Shown: piece after piece, positions 54,823-63,882 of the stretch
Numbering within the stretch: position 1 is the first letter of the stretch
How the letters are laid out: each line of letters begins with the position of its first letter
Origin: Aliamphritea hakodatensis
Lineage (GTDB): Bacteria; Pseudomonadota; Gammaproteobacteria; Pseudomonadales; Balneatricaceae
NCBI RefSeq assembly: GCF_024347195.1
Contig: NZ_AP025281.1
Coordinates: 3,968,001-4,032,000 of the forward strand
Length of the DNA stretch: 64,000 nt
Direction: 5' to 3'
Made by a program: the position numbers and the translations under genes
The notes under the pieces: model-generated
Told to the model about the DNA's origin: nothing
What the model saw: the letters and a program-made list of their open reading frames with translations, nothing else
The model's database searches: none

Positions 54823-55632
54823 TTAATACTGCAATCTGGTTAGCCCACAGGAGTATCCCAGTGCTTCGTTCTTCTCGCTGGCCTCTGGATAAATATTATC
54901 CAGCAACCACTCCTTGCGCTTACAACCATACATTGCCTGTTTAAGACGGGAGTCCATCACTGCACACTCGGCCAGCTTGTCATCCATGAACTGCTGGGTT
55001 TGCTGGAAAAAGTCCGTGGACTTAAGCGGCGACATATCTGTCAGCTCATAACCCAGTACGCCGAGCATCTGCTTATGGCAAACAACATTCTTAGGACCCA
55101 GCATGGAAATATACTTCTGCACAGCCACATCAATCCCTTCGATTTTCAGCCCTTCCCTGTCGACAGAACAGGCATCCATTACCCGCCCCAGCGTATTACC
55201 CGCCCCCTTCAGGGGTAAATGTGCTGTATATAAGCTACCCCGGGCATCCGTGATCTCCACCAGCAATTCTTTACCCAGCAACATTTGCCGGGCCAGATGA
55301 GTTTTATCAAAATCACTGGCGAACACTGAATCTCCCCGGGTGGAAACAATCCAGTCACTTTCTACCGAATCCTGCTTATCGATCCGGTAGCGCACCGGGT
55401 AACGGTTACCCATACCAATAAACTTACCCACAGAAAAAATCAGATCAAACTCTTCTTCCTGTAAGCATCTGGCCAGCGCCAGACTGCGCTCCTTAACTGA
55501 ACGCACCATGGCAATATGTGTTTCCTGATCGGTAAAATCGTCAACCCGCTTGGCATAAAACCAATCTTCCGCCGCCAACTGCGCCGGCAAACATAAACCT
55601 AATGTAATCAGTAATATACATAGTCGTTTCAT
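54823..55632 (-). CDS. Exported protein with weak similarity to VasI/TagO-like proteins
   Basis: A 269-residue protein with a signal peptide (MKRLCILLITLGLCLPAQLAA), then a region with a pattern seen in VasI/IalB-type proteins: a Cys-bearing ALARCLQEEEFDLIFSVG, a V-x-YRID segment, an F-x-x-x-F segment and VMDACS. The C-terminal half has several more Cys (NVVCHK, LAECAV, YGCKRK, YSCG). Probably a periplasmic protein with disulphides; function unknown. The ATG at 55632 has GGGAG eight bases upstream and is preferred over the ATG at 55647. Confidence 0.65.
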   Translation of the reverse strand: MKRLCILLITLGLCLPAQLAAEDWFYAKRVDDFTDQETHIAMVRSVKERSLALARCLQEEEFDLIFSVGKFIGMGNRYPVRYRIDKQDSVESDWIVSTRGDSVFASDFDKTHLARQMLLGKELLVEITDARGSLYTAHLPLKGAGNTLGRVMDACSVDREGLKIEGIDVAVQKYISMLGPKNVVCHKQMLGVLGYELTDMSPLKSTDFFQQTQQFMDDKLAECAVMDSRLKQAMYGCKRKEWLLDNIYPEASEKNEALGYSCGLTRLQY

Positions 55633-55910
55633 GGTAATTACTCCCATTCACGATTGTGTATGCACCTGCCTGGATATGAATGCCCTTCCCTGTGGCTCAT
55701 ATAAATAAGCTTAGACCATAAGATTTTGCAGCCTGGTTTTTGGCGGCAGAGGGAGGTTCTCCGGTCCGCTCAGAAGCCCCATTAAGTTAGGTACAGAATA
55801 CCGGTGTTAAGGACGATTCAGGAGGCCTCACTCAGCTACGAAGCCATCAGAACAATGTAACCGGAACCGGCTGCTAAGATGGCTGCAACAAAGGATGTAC
55901 CGATGGAATT

Positions 55911-56262
55911 AAGGTGAGGGAGGGATTACGCAGCTACGCTGCGCCCTTCGGGCTATCGTCGCAGGCTCCGATGTGGTCTCGCTTCGCTCGGCTCGAACCC
56001 TCGAGGGATCTATTCGCTACGCTCACCCTGCGGGCCATCGTCGCAGGCTACGATGTTATCTCGCTACGCTCGGTTCACCCTCCCTGTATATATTTCAGAT
56101 ATAAAAAAGCTCTGAGGGTTAGTCAGGGCTAGATTGTTTAAATTAGATGGCGGTGAGGGAGGGATTCATTCACCGCTTCGCGGCTCACCCTACGGGTGTT
56201 GCAAAGAGCGCAACATGCTCTCGCTTCGCTCGGGTCGAACCCACGAGGGATCTCACCCTCCA
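55911..56262 (-). repeat. Degenerate tRNA-Ser copies made of mini-hairpins (array 3)
   Basis: Downstream of the intact tRNA-Ser lie at least two degenerate copies (56148-56262 and about 55911-56085). Each keeps the 3' acceptor strand (CCCTCCCTCACC; with GCCA in the first) and near its 5' end a GGTGAG/GGTGAA acceptor-like strand. The interior is replaced by short perfect hairpins with three-base loops: GCGAAGC, CCCGTAGGG, GCAGCGTAGCTGC, CCCGCAGGG. Terminator hairpins lie at 56278-56306 and 56102-56131. The 278 bases between this array and the exported-protein gene show nothing I can support. Confidence 0.85.
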
Positions 56263-56277
56263 TGAACTCTTTAGATA

Positions 56278-56306
56278 CAAAAAAGCCCTGAGGGTTAGTC
56301 AGGGCT
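56278..56306 (-). terminator. Intrinsic terminator directly after tRNA-Ser
   Basis: In RNA sense GCCCTGA, loop CTAACCC, TCAGGGC followed by six T, starting about 18 bases after the CCA. A one-mismatch copy follows the first degenerate unit at 56102-56131. Confidence 0.85.
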
Positions 56307-56323
56307 AGATTGTTTAAATTAGA

Positions 56324-56411
56324 TGGCGGTGAGGGAGGGATTCGAACCCTCGATACGTTTCCGTATACACACTTTCCAGGCGTGCTCCTTCGGCCACTCG
56401 GACACCTCACC
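56324..56411 (-). tRNA. tRNA-Ser (GGA)
   Basis: An 88-base class II tRNA with encoded CCA. Acceptor GGTGAGG/CCTCACC with discriminator G, anticodon loop CTGGAAA (anticodon GGA), the long variable arm TATACG-GAAA-CGTA and T-loop TTCGAAT. It matches E. coli tRNA-Ser(GGA) closely. A degenerate array follows it downstream. Confidence 0.96.
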
Positions 56412-56451
56412 GCATTTCCTCCGTGCTGTTCAGCACTTCAGAGTGGCGCGT

Positions 56452-56480
56452 ACTTTAATGGAATTCCGGTGCTAAATCAA
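56452..56480 (-). promoter_or_regulatory. Promoter of tRNA-Ser
   Basis: Minus strand: -35 box TTGATT (56475-56480), 17-base spacer, -10 box TAAAGT (56452-56457). The leader before the tRNA is about 35 bases and contains a GTGCTGAACAGCAC hairpin. Confidence 0.6.
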
Positions 56481-56580
56481 ACCTGTAAGACGAGTTTTTA
56501 CGTTTTTTTTCAGTACAGGGTGAATATAGTGAAATCGCCGCTTTTCATCCTGTATTGTGCACCGGAAAATTCCTCATAAA

Positions 56581-56616
56581 AAAGCCCGTTCAACAAGGTT
56601 GAACGGGCTTTTTTTA
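56581..56616. terminator. Intrinsic terminator downstream of ftsZ
   Basis: AAAGCCCGTTCAA, loop CAAGG, TTGAACGGGCTTT, with T-runs on both flanks. It lies 74 bases after the ftsZ stop and also insulates the tRNA-Ser promoter. Confidence 0.88.
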
Positions 56617-56689
56617 ACTTTCAGTACTGGCTCGGCTCCGGTTATTCAGGGAAGGGACGTCCTCTTATAACCGGCCGTTCAGCACCTGA

Positions 56690-57886
56690 TCAGTCAGCCT
56701 GGCGACGCAGAAATGCCGGAATATCCAGGAATTCCATATCGTCTGTGCCAGTTTTCTTTGCTTCGGCGGGTTCTGCTACCGGTGCAGGATTATCTTCCGC
56801 ACGCAGTGAGTCTGATGCTTTATTACGCATCACCGTTGGCAGTTCCAGCTGGCTGTAGTCCGCTGCTGCACCGCCGGCAACCGCAGCACGTTTTGGCGCG
56901 CTGTTCACAACCCGGATTTCCTGCTCAACGGCAGCACCCAGACCGGTTGCAACAACGGTTACCTTAATCTCTTCGCTCATTTCCGGATCGATTACGGTAC
57001 CCACCACAACAGTGGCGTTTTCTGAAGCGAATTCTTCAACAACCTGACCGACTTCGGAGAACTCACCCAGTCCCAGATCAAGGCCAGCTGTGATGTTTAC
57101 CAGAATACCGCGAGCGCCCTGCAGATCGATATCTTCCAGTAACGGGCTGCGGATAGCTGCTTCGGCCGCTTCAACCCCACGGTTTTCGCCCCGTGCAGTG
57201 CCGGTACCCATCATCGCCATGCCCATTTCAGACATAACGGTACGAACGTCGGCGAAATCCACGTTAATCATGCCCGGACGGATAATCAGGTCAGCAATGC
57301 CCTGAACGGCACCTTTCAGTACATCATTCGCCGCGTTAAACGCATTGATCAGGGAGCAGTTCTTACCCAGCACCTGCATCAGCTTTTCATTCGGAATAAT
57401 GATCAGAGAGTCAACATTTTCAGACAGCTCTTTGATGCCCTGTTCGGCAATCATCACCCGCTTTTTGCCTTCAAACGGGAATGGCTTAGTGACCACTGCT
57501 ACCGTCAGAATGCCCATTTCTTTGGCAACTTCGGCAACGATCGGCGCGGCACCGGTACCGGTACCCCCGCCCATGCCAGCGGTGATGAATACCATGTCGG
57601 CACCGCGGATCATCTCAGCAATGCCTTCGCGGTCTTCCAGTGCTGCCTGCCGGCCCACATCCGGATTCGCACCGGCGCCCAGACCTTTGGTGATTTCACC
57701 ACCGATCTGCAGCAGGCTCTTGGCCAGCATGTTATCCAGTGCCTGCGAGTCTGTGTTGGCACAGATAAACTCTACGCCGTCCACATCCGTCGACACCATG
57801 TGCTGTACGGCGTTACCACCGCCGCCACCGACGCCAACCACTTTGATAACGGCGTTTTGCGGTACGCTATTAACTAATTCAAACAT
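56690..57886 (-). CDS. ftsZ: Cell division GTPase FtsZ
   Basis: A 398-residue tubulin-like GTPase that forms the division ring. Motifs are the tubulin signature GGGTGTGAAP, NVDFADVRTVMSEMGMAMMG (T7 loop region) and the C-terminal peptide DIPAFLRRQAD that binds FtsA and ZipA. The frame extends to 58015, but the ATG at 57886 (MFELVNSVPQ) matches the family and has GGAGG upstream. It follows ftsA after 153 bases. lpxC, the usual next gene, is absent. Confidence 0.97.
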   Translation of the reverse strand: MFELVNSVPQNAVIKVVGVGGGGGNAVQHMVSTDVDGVEFICANTDSQALDNMLAKSLLQIGGEITKGLGAGANPDVGRQAALEDREGIAEMIRGADMVFITAGMGGGTGTGAAPIVAEVAKEMGILTVAVVTKPFPFEGKKRVMIAEQGIKELSENVDSLIIIPNEKLMQVLGKNCSLINAFNAANDVLKGAVQGIADLIIRPGMINVDFADVRTVMSEMGMAMMGTGTARGENRGVEAAEAAIRSPLLEDIDLQGARGILVNITAGLDLGLGEFSEVGQVVEEFASENATVVVGTVIDPEMSEEIKVTVVATGLGAAVEQEIRVVNSAPKRAAVAGGAAADYSQLELPTVMRNKASDSLRAEDNPAPVAEPAEAKKTGTDDMEFLDIPAFLRRQAD

Positions 57887-58039
57887 GTCCCTTTCCTCCA
57901 GCTTAAGCGTGCTTTGTACGCTTAGGTCTGTCTTTCTAATTATGATTGATGCGCCGGCTCCGCCAGCGTATACAACTTGTTTTGTACTGAAGGCCCGCCC
58001 CTGAGCGCAGACCAATCAAAATATTAGTTCCCTGCGGTT

Positions 58040-59278
58040 TCAGAAATTCCTCTGAAACCAGCTTTTCATCCGTTGCAGTGCCGGCGTATTCGGCACTGCA
58101 GGTATTTCTGCCGGCAGGTCTTCCTGCCGGGGTACATTGTCCTGTTTGGCATACTGCAACAGACCAATGCCCGTGGCATAAATCGGGCTGGCAAGTATGT
58201 CTTCCATCCCTCTTACGCCTTTTGGCAATGCCAGACGTACCGGCATATGGAAAATCTCTTCGGCCAGTTCAACCGCACCTTCCATTTTTGCCGTCCCGCC
58301 GGTCAGCACAATGCCTGCGGCAATCATATCTTCAAAGCCGCTGCGGCGGAGTTCCGCCTGCACCAGTGTGAACAACTCGTCATAGCGGGGTTCAACAACC
58401 TCCGCCAGTGCCTGACGGGACAGATCCCGTGCCGGCCGGTCACCGACACTCGGTACTTTAATTGTTTCTTCAGCCCCGGCCAGCTGAGCCAGCGCACAGG
58501 CGTACTTCTGTTTAATCTCTTCCGCATTCAGCGTCGGGGTACGTAACGCCATCGCGATGTCGTTCGTCACCTGATCACCGGCAATCGGAATAACGGCTGT
58601 ATGCCGGATTGCGCCACCTGTGAAAATAGCGATATCCGTGGTGCCACCACCCATATCCACCATGCAGACGCCCAGTTCTTTTTCATCATCCGTCAGCACG
58701 GAGTAACTGGATGCCAGTTGTTCCAGTACGCTATCATCGACTGCCAGACCACAACGCTGTACACATTTCTCGATATTCTGTACGGCATTTACCGCGCCGG
58801 TTACCAAATGGACCTTGGCCTCAAGGCGCACACCGGACATACCCAGTGGTTCACGGATACCTTCCTGGTTATCAATCACATATTCCTGCGGCAGGATATG
58901 AAGAATTTTCTGATCCGCCGGAATCGCCACCGCCCGGGCAGCATCAATGACCCGCTCAAGGTCATGTTCCATCACCTCACGGTCACGTACAGCAACAATG
59001 CCATGGGAATTCATACTGTTAATATGGCTGCCGGCAATACCGACTGTCACCGAATGAATCTTGCATCCGGCCATCAGCTCAGCTTCTTCCACAGCCCGCT
59101 GTATGGACTGCACGGTCGACTCAATATTAACCACAACGCCACGTTTCAGCCCCCGTGAGGCATGTGAGCCGATACCGACAATATCAATCGTACCGTCCGG
59201 GCCGACTTCCCCCACAAGACACACCACCTTTGAGGTGCCTATGTCTAACGCAACGATCATATTGCTTGCCATGGTCAT
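58040..59278 (-). CDS. ftsA: Cell division protein FtsA
   Basis: A 412-residue actin-like protein that tethers FtsZ to the membrane. Visible are VALDIGTSKVVCLVGE, the SHINSMNSHGIV segment of the 1C region, MVDMGGGTTDIAIF, and the C-terminal amphipathic helix LQRMKSWFQRNF. An ATG two codons inside (59272) is an alternative start. ftsQ, normally directly upstream, is not present in the next 990 bases. Confidence 0.96.
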   Translation of the reverse strand: MTMASNMIVALDIGTSKVVCLVGEVGPDGTIDIVGIGSHASRGLKRGVVVNIESTVQSIQRAVEEAELMAGCKIHSVTVGIAGSHINSMNSHGIVAVRDREVMEHDLERVIDAARAVAIPADQKILHILPQEYVIDNQEGIREPLGMSGVRLEAKVHLVTGAVNAVQNIEKCVQRCGLAVDDSVLEQLASSYSVLTDDEKELGVCMVDMGGGTTDIAIFTGGAIRHTAVIPIAGDQVTNDIAMALRTPTLNAEEIKQKYACALAQLAGAEETIKVPSVGDRPARDLSRQALAEVVEPRYDELFTLVQAELRRSGFEDMIAAGIVLTGGTAKMEGAVELAEEIFHMPVRLALPKGVRGMEDILASPIYATGIGLLQYAKQDNVPRQEDLPAEIPAVPNTPALQRMKSWFQRNF

Positions 59279-60272
59279 ATTTAAAACCGCTTTTCTTGCT
59301 CCGGCATTACTGCGGAGAATTCAATGTTTCGAGTCTGTCTGTTATCCCTGTGGAAAACTAAATTCCGAACATTGCTTTCCGTTGCCACGGTACTCCTGCT
59401 GAGTATCCACAACCGGCCCGGCTGACTTTCTGGAAAAATATTTATCAACAAACGTTTTATCAACAAACGCGTGATCAACAAAGTCTGGCTGTTATTTAGC
59501 CATGTTGATTCTGCTAACTATTTTTCCACAAAATGCTGAGCATTTAACAACCAGCATAGTTCAGTTTTTAATCAATCCCAGTTCAAAACCGGCATTTTTA
59601 ATAATTACCGCCAAGAATAAACCATTCGATTTATTTTTTAAGCATTTTTTTGGGATATTGAATTAATTCTTTCCCAACAGGCAAATATATGCCGCCGTGC
59701 ATTTGGTTATCGGCAATAATCTGCCATCTTTAGCATAAATTTCACCGTGATAGCTCACTTCAGAGCGATCCGGACTTATTCAGATCCTACTGTACATTTT
59801 TAACACAATTTAAATATTTTTTGTACAAAAAATAATCAAAAATCAAAATCTTATTTTGAATAAACAAGCACTAATCAATATTTAATTTTGACGTTTTTAG
59901 TAAAAATCAAAAATTAATGTTGATTACTTTTGTATTTTTCAAAACTTAATATTGATTATTTTTCAAAAATTCAATATTTAATATTGATTATAAAAATACA
60001 ATTCAAAAGCCAGTTATGATTATTCCTGACAGCTGTTAATAACTGATAAATAACAAAACAGGCAAAACAACCCACAGGTTCATCTGAACAGTTCACATAT
60101 CAACAGCTGCCTTCCCCTGAAAAAAGGCACAGATGTACACACCAGGCCTCGGCAGACTGTCCACAGCTAAGGGTAATTCAGTAAGAAATATTCACAGAAG
60201 GGATTAGATAGAAAAAACTGAAGCAGACATAGGCTGCATGTCTATTCTCACAATAACGGTCAGTAATGGCGC
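59279..60272. promoter_or_regulatory. AT-rich region upstream of ftsA with DnaA-box-like sites
   Basis: These 994 bases contain no convincing gene. On the ftsA side lie sites fitting the relaxed DnaA-box consensus TTWTNCACA exactly (TTTTCCACA at 59522-59530, and on the minus strand at 59349-59357) and near-matches (GTATCCACA at 59403, TTATCAACA at 59442 and 59457). On the other side are CTGTCCACA near 60158 and ATATTCACA at 60188. Between them, 59800-60000 is extremely AT-rich and repeats TTAATATTGATTA-like words in both orientations. This could regulate ftsA or mark an origin-like element. Confidence 0.55.
59442..59486 (+). repeat. Three tandem 15-base repeats
   Basis: TTATCAACAAACGTT, TTATCAACAAACGCG and TGATCAACAAAGTCT follow each other directly with a strict 15-base period, about 165-210 bases before the ftsA start. 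Each contains a DnaA-box-like core. Confidence 0.75.
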
Positions 60273-60929
60273 TTACTGACCGGCAGGATAGCGGTAACTG
60301 GCGGATGCTTCCTGCCACCCGGCCAGTTCAGGCGTTGCAGCAATATACGCCCTGAGCGTAGTGACACCGTCCGCCAGATACGTTGTATCCAGGAAATTAT
60401 CAACAACCTCGGGCCCCTGAGAGGCAGCAGACTGTAAACAGAAAAAAAGATAGCGGGGAAAGGGTAAAATATCCTGTCGCCATAAAGGCCCCTGATAATA
60501 CTGGCCAACTCTGTGCTGGTATTCACCGGGGGTTATACATTTATTCAGCCGGTAATCAGTATCGCTGTAGCCGCTGCACATCCGGGCCTGCTGCGGCAGT
60601 CCGGAATCACTGCTACCGTTAAGAAGCCGGGTCTCTACTTCGATCCAGCGAAAGCGGTGTTCACGCTCATACAGTTCCAGAAAGTCTGCTTCGGTGCATT
60701 CGAACTGGCTGCAGATGATGGTGCTGTCCGGGTCCGGCTGCGTTGAGCAGGACGCTATCTGCAGGCTGTCCGGATCCGCGCCATGCCGGCTGATAAAGAC
60801 AATGCCAACCTTATTAAAGATACGCCGGTAACCCGGCACCTTAACCAGCCGGAAGTTCTGTAAACCCGGCACCGTTTCACGGGCTGACGCTTCAGACAGC
60901 AGCGAACCGTAGCCGGCAACTGAAATCAT
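60273..60929 (-). CDS. Gamma-glutamylcyclotransferase-like protein
   Basis: A 218-residue protein beginning MISVAGYGSLL, the YGSL signature of the GGCT-like/BtrG fold, with an acidic YEREHRFRWIEVET segment that may hold the catalytic Glu. The C-terminal half is helical with PFPRYLFF. The ATG at 60929 shares one base with the rmuC stop (TGATG), preceded by AAGAAGG, so the two are translationally coupled. Substrate unknown. Confidence 0.7.
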   Translation of the reverse strand: MISVAGYGSLLSEASARETVPGLQNFRLVKVPGYRRIFNKVGIVFISRHGADPDSLQIASCSTQPDPDSTIICSQFECTEADFLELYEREHRFRWIEVETRLLNGSSDSGLPQQARMCSGYSDTDYRLNKCITPGEYQHRVGQYYQGPLWRQDILPFPRYLFFCLQSAASQGPEVVDNFLDTTYLADGVTTLRAYIAATPELAGWQEASASYRYPAGQ

Positions 60930-62641
60930 CACCCTTCTTCATCCCGCCGGAATGAGTCTCCGGAAACCGCCTGATCCGCACTGAGACTTTCATCCTGGCT
61001 CACCGGTTCGAATGCCGCATCAACAAGGCGTACTTTTGGCGGCTCTGCCGACAGCTGAGTACCGCTCTCTTCGGCAGAGGTTTCTGCTGGCAAAGGATTT
61101 TCTGCCTGAGCAGCTTCGTCTGCAGTAACAGCTCCGGCATCGCCAGCAAACGGCAGATTCTGTAGTTCAGCTTCTGCGGCTTCATCCTGCAAACGTTTTT
61201 CCATCTGCTTTTTATTCCGCACGCCCAATTGCTGCAGTGATGCCACCTGAGAAACCAGATTGCCACGTCCGCTGACCAGACGTTTATGGGCTGTATGATA
61301 TGCCTGGGATGACCGCTCCAGATGCTTACCCACATCTTCCAGTGATTCAACAAAGCCCACAAACTTGTCATGCAGTTCACCGCCCCGGCGGGCAATTTCC
61401 TGTGCATTCAGGCTCTGTCGCTCATAGCGCCAGATATTGTTAATGGTACGCAACGTCACCAGCAGTGTGGCCGGGCTGACCAGAATAATGTTGCGTTCAT
61501 AGGCAAACGCAAATAAATCCGGATCTTCCTGTACCGCCAGCAGAAAAGCGCCTTCAATCGGCACGAACAGGAGCACAAAATCCAGACTGCGGATACCTTC
61601 CAGATCCTGATATGCCTTATCACTCAGGCCACGTACGTGATTCCGGATTGATTGCAGGTGATCGCGAAGATTACGCGCCCGAACCGCTTCATGTTCCTCT
61701 GAACAGAATGCTTCATACGCGGTCAGGGAGACCTTGGCATCAATAATGACATCTTTTTCATCCGGCAAACGTACAATCACATCCGGCTGCAGGCGGCGGC
61801 CGCCATCACTGACACTGACCTGAGTCTGATACTCATGCCCTTCCCGCAACCCTGACTGCTCCAGCACCCGGGATAAGATTACCTCGCCCCAGTTTCCCTG
61901 GGTTTTCGATTCGCCCTTCAGTGCATTGGTGAGATTCACCGCATCTGAACTCATCTGCTGATTAAGCTGCTTGAGCTGCTGAATCTGCTCGTATAACGAA
62001 CGGCGATCCCGTGATTCTTTATCATAGGTGTCTTCAACCCGGCGCTTAAAATCTCCCAGCTGTTCTTTCAGCGGTGTCAGCAGATTACCAAGCGCATCGC
62101 GGTTTTCATCTTTGAAGGTTTTAGACTTTTCTGAAAAGATTTTGTTAGCCAGATTCTCAAATTCACCTTTGAGCTGATCCCGGGCATCGTTTAGCAGCTG
62201 CACTTTCTCATGATGAGCCGCCCGCTCGCTCTGTAATTTGGCCTGCAGTTCCGCATTGCGGGCCTGATGCTGATTCTGGCTCAGACGCAGCTCATTCTGT
62301 TCGGTCAGTAATTGGGCGTAATCATCTTCCAGACGCTGTTTTTGCAGGCTGATTTGTTGCAGCCGAACCTCTTCCAGTTCCAGACGACGGATCTGTTCAG
62401 CTTTTTCATCCAGAGACAGTTGCTGCTCAGAGACTTTCTCATCAACGTCTGAGCGGGCCTCTTTGGCCTCTTCCAGCTTATCTTCCAGCTGGCCAATTTT
62501 GACGTACTGCTGGCTCTGCATCAGCTGCGCCTTACGCTTATGCTGCTGAATACGTAACGTCATCAGCAGCATACCAAACAGCGTACCGGCAATAGCGCCG
62601 ACCGTGAGGATAACTATTGGCTGTTCAAGAAATTCATTCAT
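60929..62641 (-). CDS. rmuC: DNA recombination protein RmuC
   Basis: A 570-residue protein with an N-terminal transmembrane helix, a long coiled coil (about 40-190) and the RmuC domain (about 190-500; GNWGEVILSRVLEQSGLREG, PDEKDVIIDAKVSLTAYEAF and LVSPATLLVTLRTI). RmuC proteins suppress inverted-repeat-driven recombination. The acidic C-terminal tail of about 80 residues is probably disordered. Confidence 0.92.
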   Translation of the reverse strand: MNEFLEQPIVILTVGAIAGTLFGMLLMTLRIQQHKRKAQLMQSQQYVKIGQLEDKLEEAKEARSDVDEKVSEQQLSLDEKAEQIRRLELEEVRLQQISLQKQRLEDDYAQLLTEQNELRLSQNQHQARNAELQAKLQSERAAHHEKVQLLNDARDQLKGEFENLANKIFSEKSKTFKDENRDALGNLLTPLKEQLGDFKRRVEDTYDKESRDRRSLYEQIQQLKQLNQQMSSDAVNLTNALKGESKTQGNWGEVILSRVLEQSGLREGHEYQTQVSVSDGGRRLQPDVIVRLPDEKDVIIDAKVSLTAYEAFCSEEHEAVRARNLRDHLQSIRNHVRGLSDKAYQDLEGIRSLDFVLLFVPIEGAFLLAVQEDPDLFAFAYERNIILVSPATLLVTLRTINNIWRYERQSLNAQEIARRGGELHDKFVGFVESLEDVGKHLERSSQAYHTAHKRLVSGRGNLVSQVASLQQLGVRNKKQMEKRLQDEAAEAELQNLPFAGDAGAVTADEAAQAENPLPAETSAEESGTQLSAEPPKVRLVDAAFEPVSQDESLSADQAVSGDSFRRDEEG

Positions 62642-62677
62642 GGTGCAACAACCTCCGTGTCTGGCCCGGGTGACCCC

Positions 62678-63034
62678 TTACCAGAAATAATATAAAAGAC
62701 CGATAGCCGCAATGTTCAGTGGCAACATCAGGAACAGGTTCTTCAGATCTCCCAGAATACGCTGGGTAATCCCTACAGATATCGCCGGAAAACTGAGCAC
62801 TAAGCTGCTTGCCGGAATCCACCATTCTAACAGACGGAAACCATATGCCATGGCACCAATGAGCGTCAGTGCAGCAAGGTTACCGATCATAATAACCGTC
62901 ACCTGACCATTTTTACTGTGCATAAAGGCTGGCTTATCTTCCTCTGCCAGCTTATTCAGCTGACCGGCACTGAGTGCTGCAGACATGGACACGAAGCCAC
63001 TGAACAGAAAGATAAATAAAGGCTCAAATAACAT
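62678..63034 (-). CDS. Small integral membrane protein
   Basis: A 118-residue protein with about four hydrophobic helices (for example VTVIMIGNLAALTLIGAMAY and LFLMLPLNIAAIGLLYYF). It lies 36 bases before rmuC on the same strand, so it is likely in that operon. Family not recognised. Confidence 0.6.
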   Translation of the reverse strand: MLFEPLFIFLFSGFVSMSAALSAGQLNKLAEEDKPAFMHSKNGQVTVIMIGNLAALTLIGAMAYGFRLLEWWIPASSLVLSFPAISVGITQRILGDLKNLFLMLPLNIAAIGLLYYFW

Positions 63035-63224
63035 ACAGGTTTCCTGACAGGCAAAAATGAGCCGCTATTGTAAAAGATTTTTGCAACAGCAGCAGGCTTT
63101 AACTGAATTTCATCGCAGAAAAGCCGGTCAAAATGTTATTATGCGGCGAATTTTTAGTGCATCAAACGGCATTGCCTGCTGCCCTGACACATACCGGCAG
63201 AACTGCCGTCCGAAGAGAGACATT

Positions 63225-63866
63225 ATGAGCCAGTACCTGGTCAACGAAAGTATCGAAGATTACGCGTTTATTCACACCGGTGAAGAGCCCCCGCTATTGC
63301 AGGAGCTGATCGATAAAACCAATGAAAATATGGGCTGGCCACAAAAACTGTCCGGTCGCCTGGTTGGCCGTACCCTGAAGATGCTGAGTGCAATTCATCA
63401 GCCCAAAACGGCCCTTGAAATCGGCATGTTCACCGGTTACTCGGCACTTTCCATCGCTGAAGGCATGCCTGAAGACGGCAAACTGATCTGTTGCGAGACG
63501 AACCCACGGGCGATTGATTTTGCCAAAACATTTTATGACCGCAGCGAACACGGCCATAAGATTGAAGTCATCTTCGGCAAAGCACTGGACACCATCCGTG
63601 AACTGGATCTGGAACTGGATTTCACCTTTATCGATGCCGATAAACGTAACTACCTGAACTATTACGAAGAAGTAAAAGCGATGACCCGGGTTGGCGGTCT
63701 GATCATCCTCGACAATGTCCTGTGGTCCGGTAAAGTTGTCCAGCCTGAATCCGATATCGATGACATTCTGGTTGAAACCAACCGCCGCATTGCTCAGGAC
63801 CCTGACGTCGAAAACGTCTTCCTGACCGTCCGGGACGGCCTGAACGTAGTGCGTAAAATTCGCTGA
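63225..63866 (+). CDS. SAM-dependent O-methyltransferase, caffeoyl-CoA type
   Basis: A 213-residue class I methyltransferase: TALEIGMFTGYSALSIAEGM (SAM loop), LICCETNPRAIDFAKTF, DFTFIDADKRNYLNYYEE (metal-binding region) and GGLIILDNVLWSGKVV. This family methylates catechol-like hydroxyls with a divalent cation. The frame is open from 63057, but the ATG at 63225 (MSQYLVNESI) matches family length and has GAGAGA upstream. The substrate is unknown. Confidence 0.87.
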   Translation: MSQYLVNESIEDYAFIHTGEEPPLLQELIDKTNENMGWPQKLSGRLVGRTLKMLSAIHQPKTALEIGMFTGYSALSIAEGMPEDGKLICCETNPRAIDFAKTFYDRSEHGHKIEVIFGKALDTIRELDLELDFTFIDADKRNYLNYYEEVKAMTRVGGLIILDNVLWSGKVVQPESDIDDILVETNRRIAQDPDVENVFLTVRDGLNVVRKIR

Positions 63867-63882
63867 TCCGGAGCGCGCCTTT

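Noticed and set aside
54540..54944. 134-codon plus-strand frame upstream of the exporter operon
   Set aside because: No ribosome-binding site, and its 3' third overlaps the convergent exported-protein gene antisense. The composition does not look like a protein.
59279..60272. Calling the AT-rich region the chromosomal origin oriC
   Set aside because: No dnaA, dnaN or mnmG nearby, and box matches are few and mostly imperfect. Reported only as origin-like.
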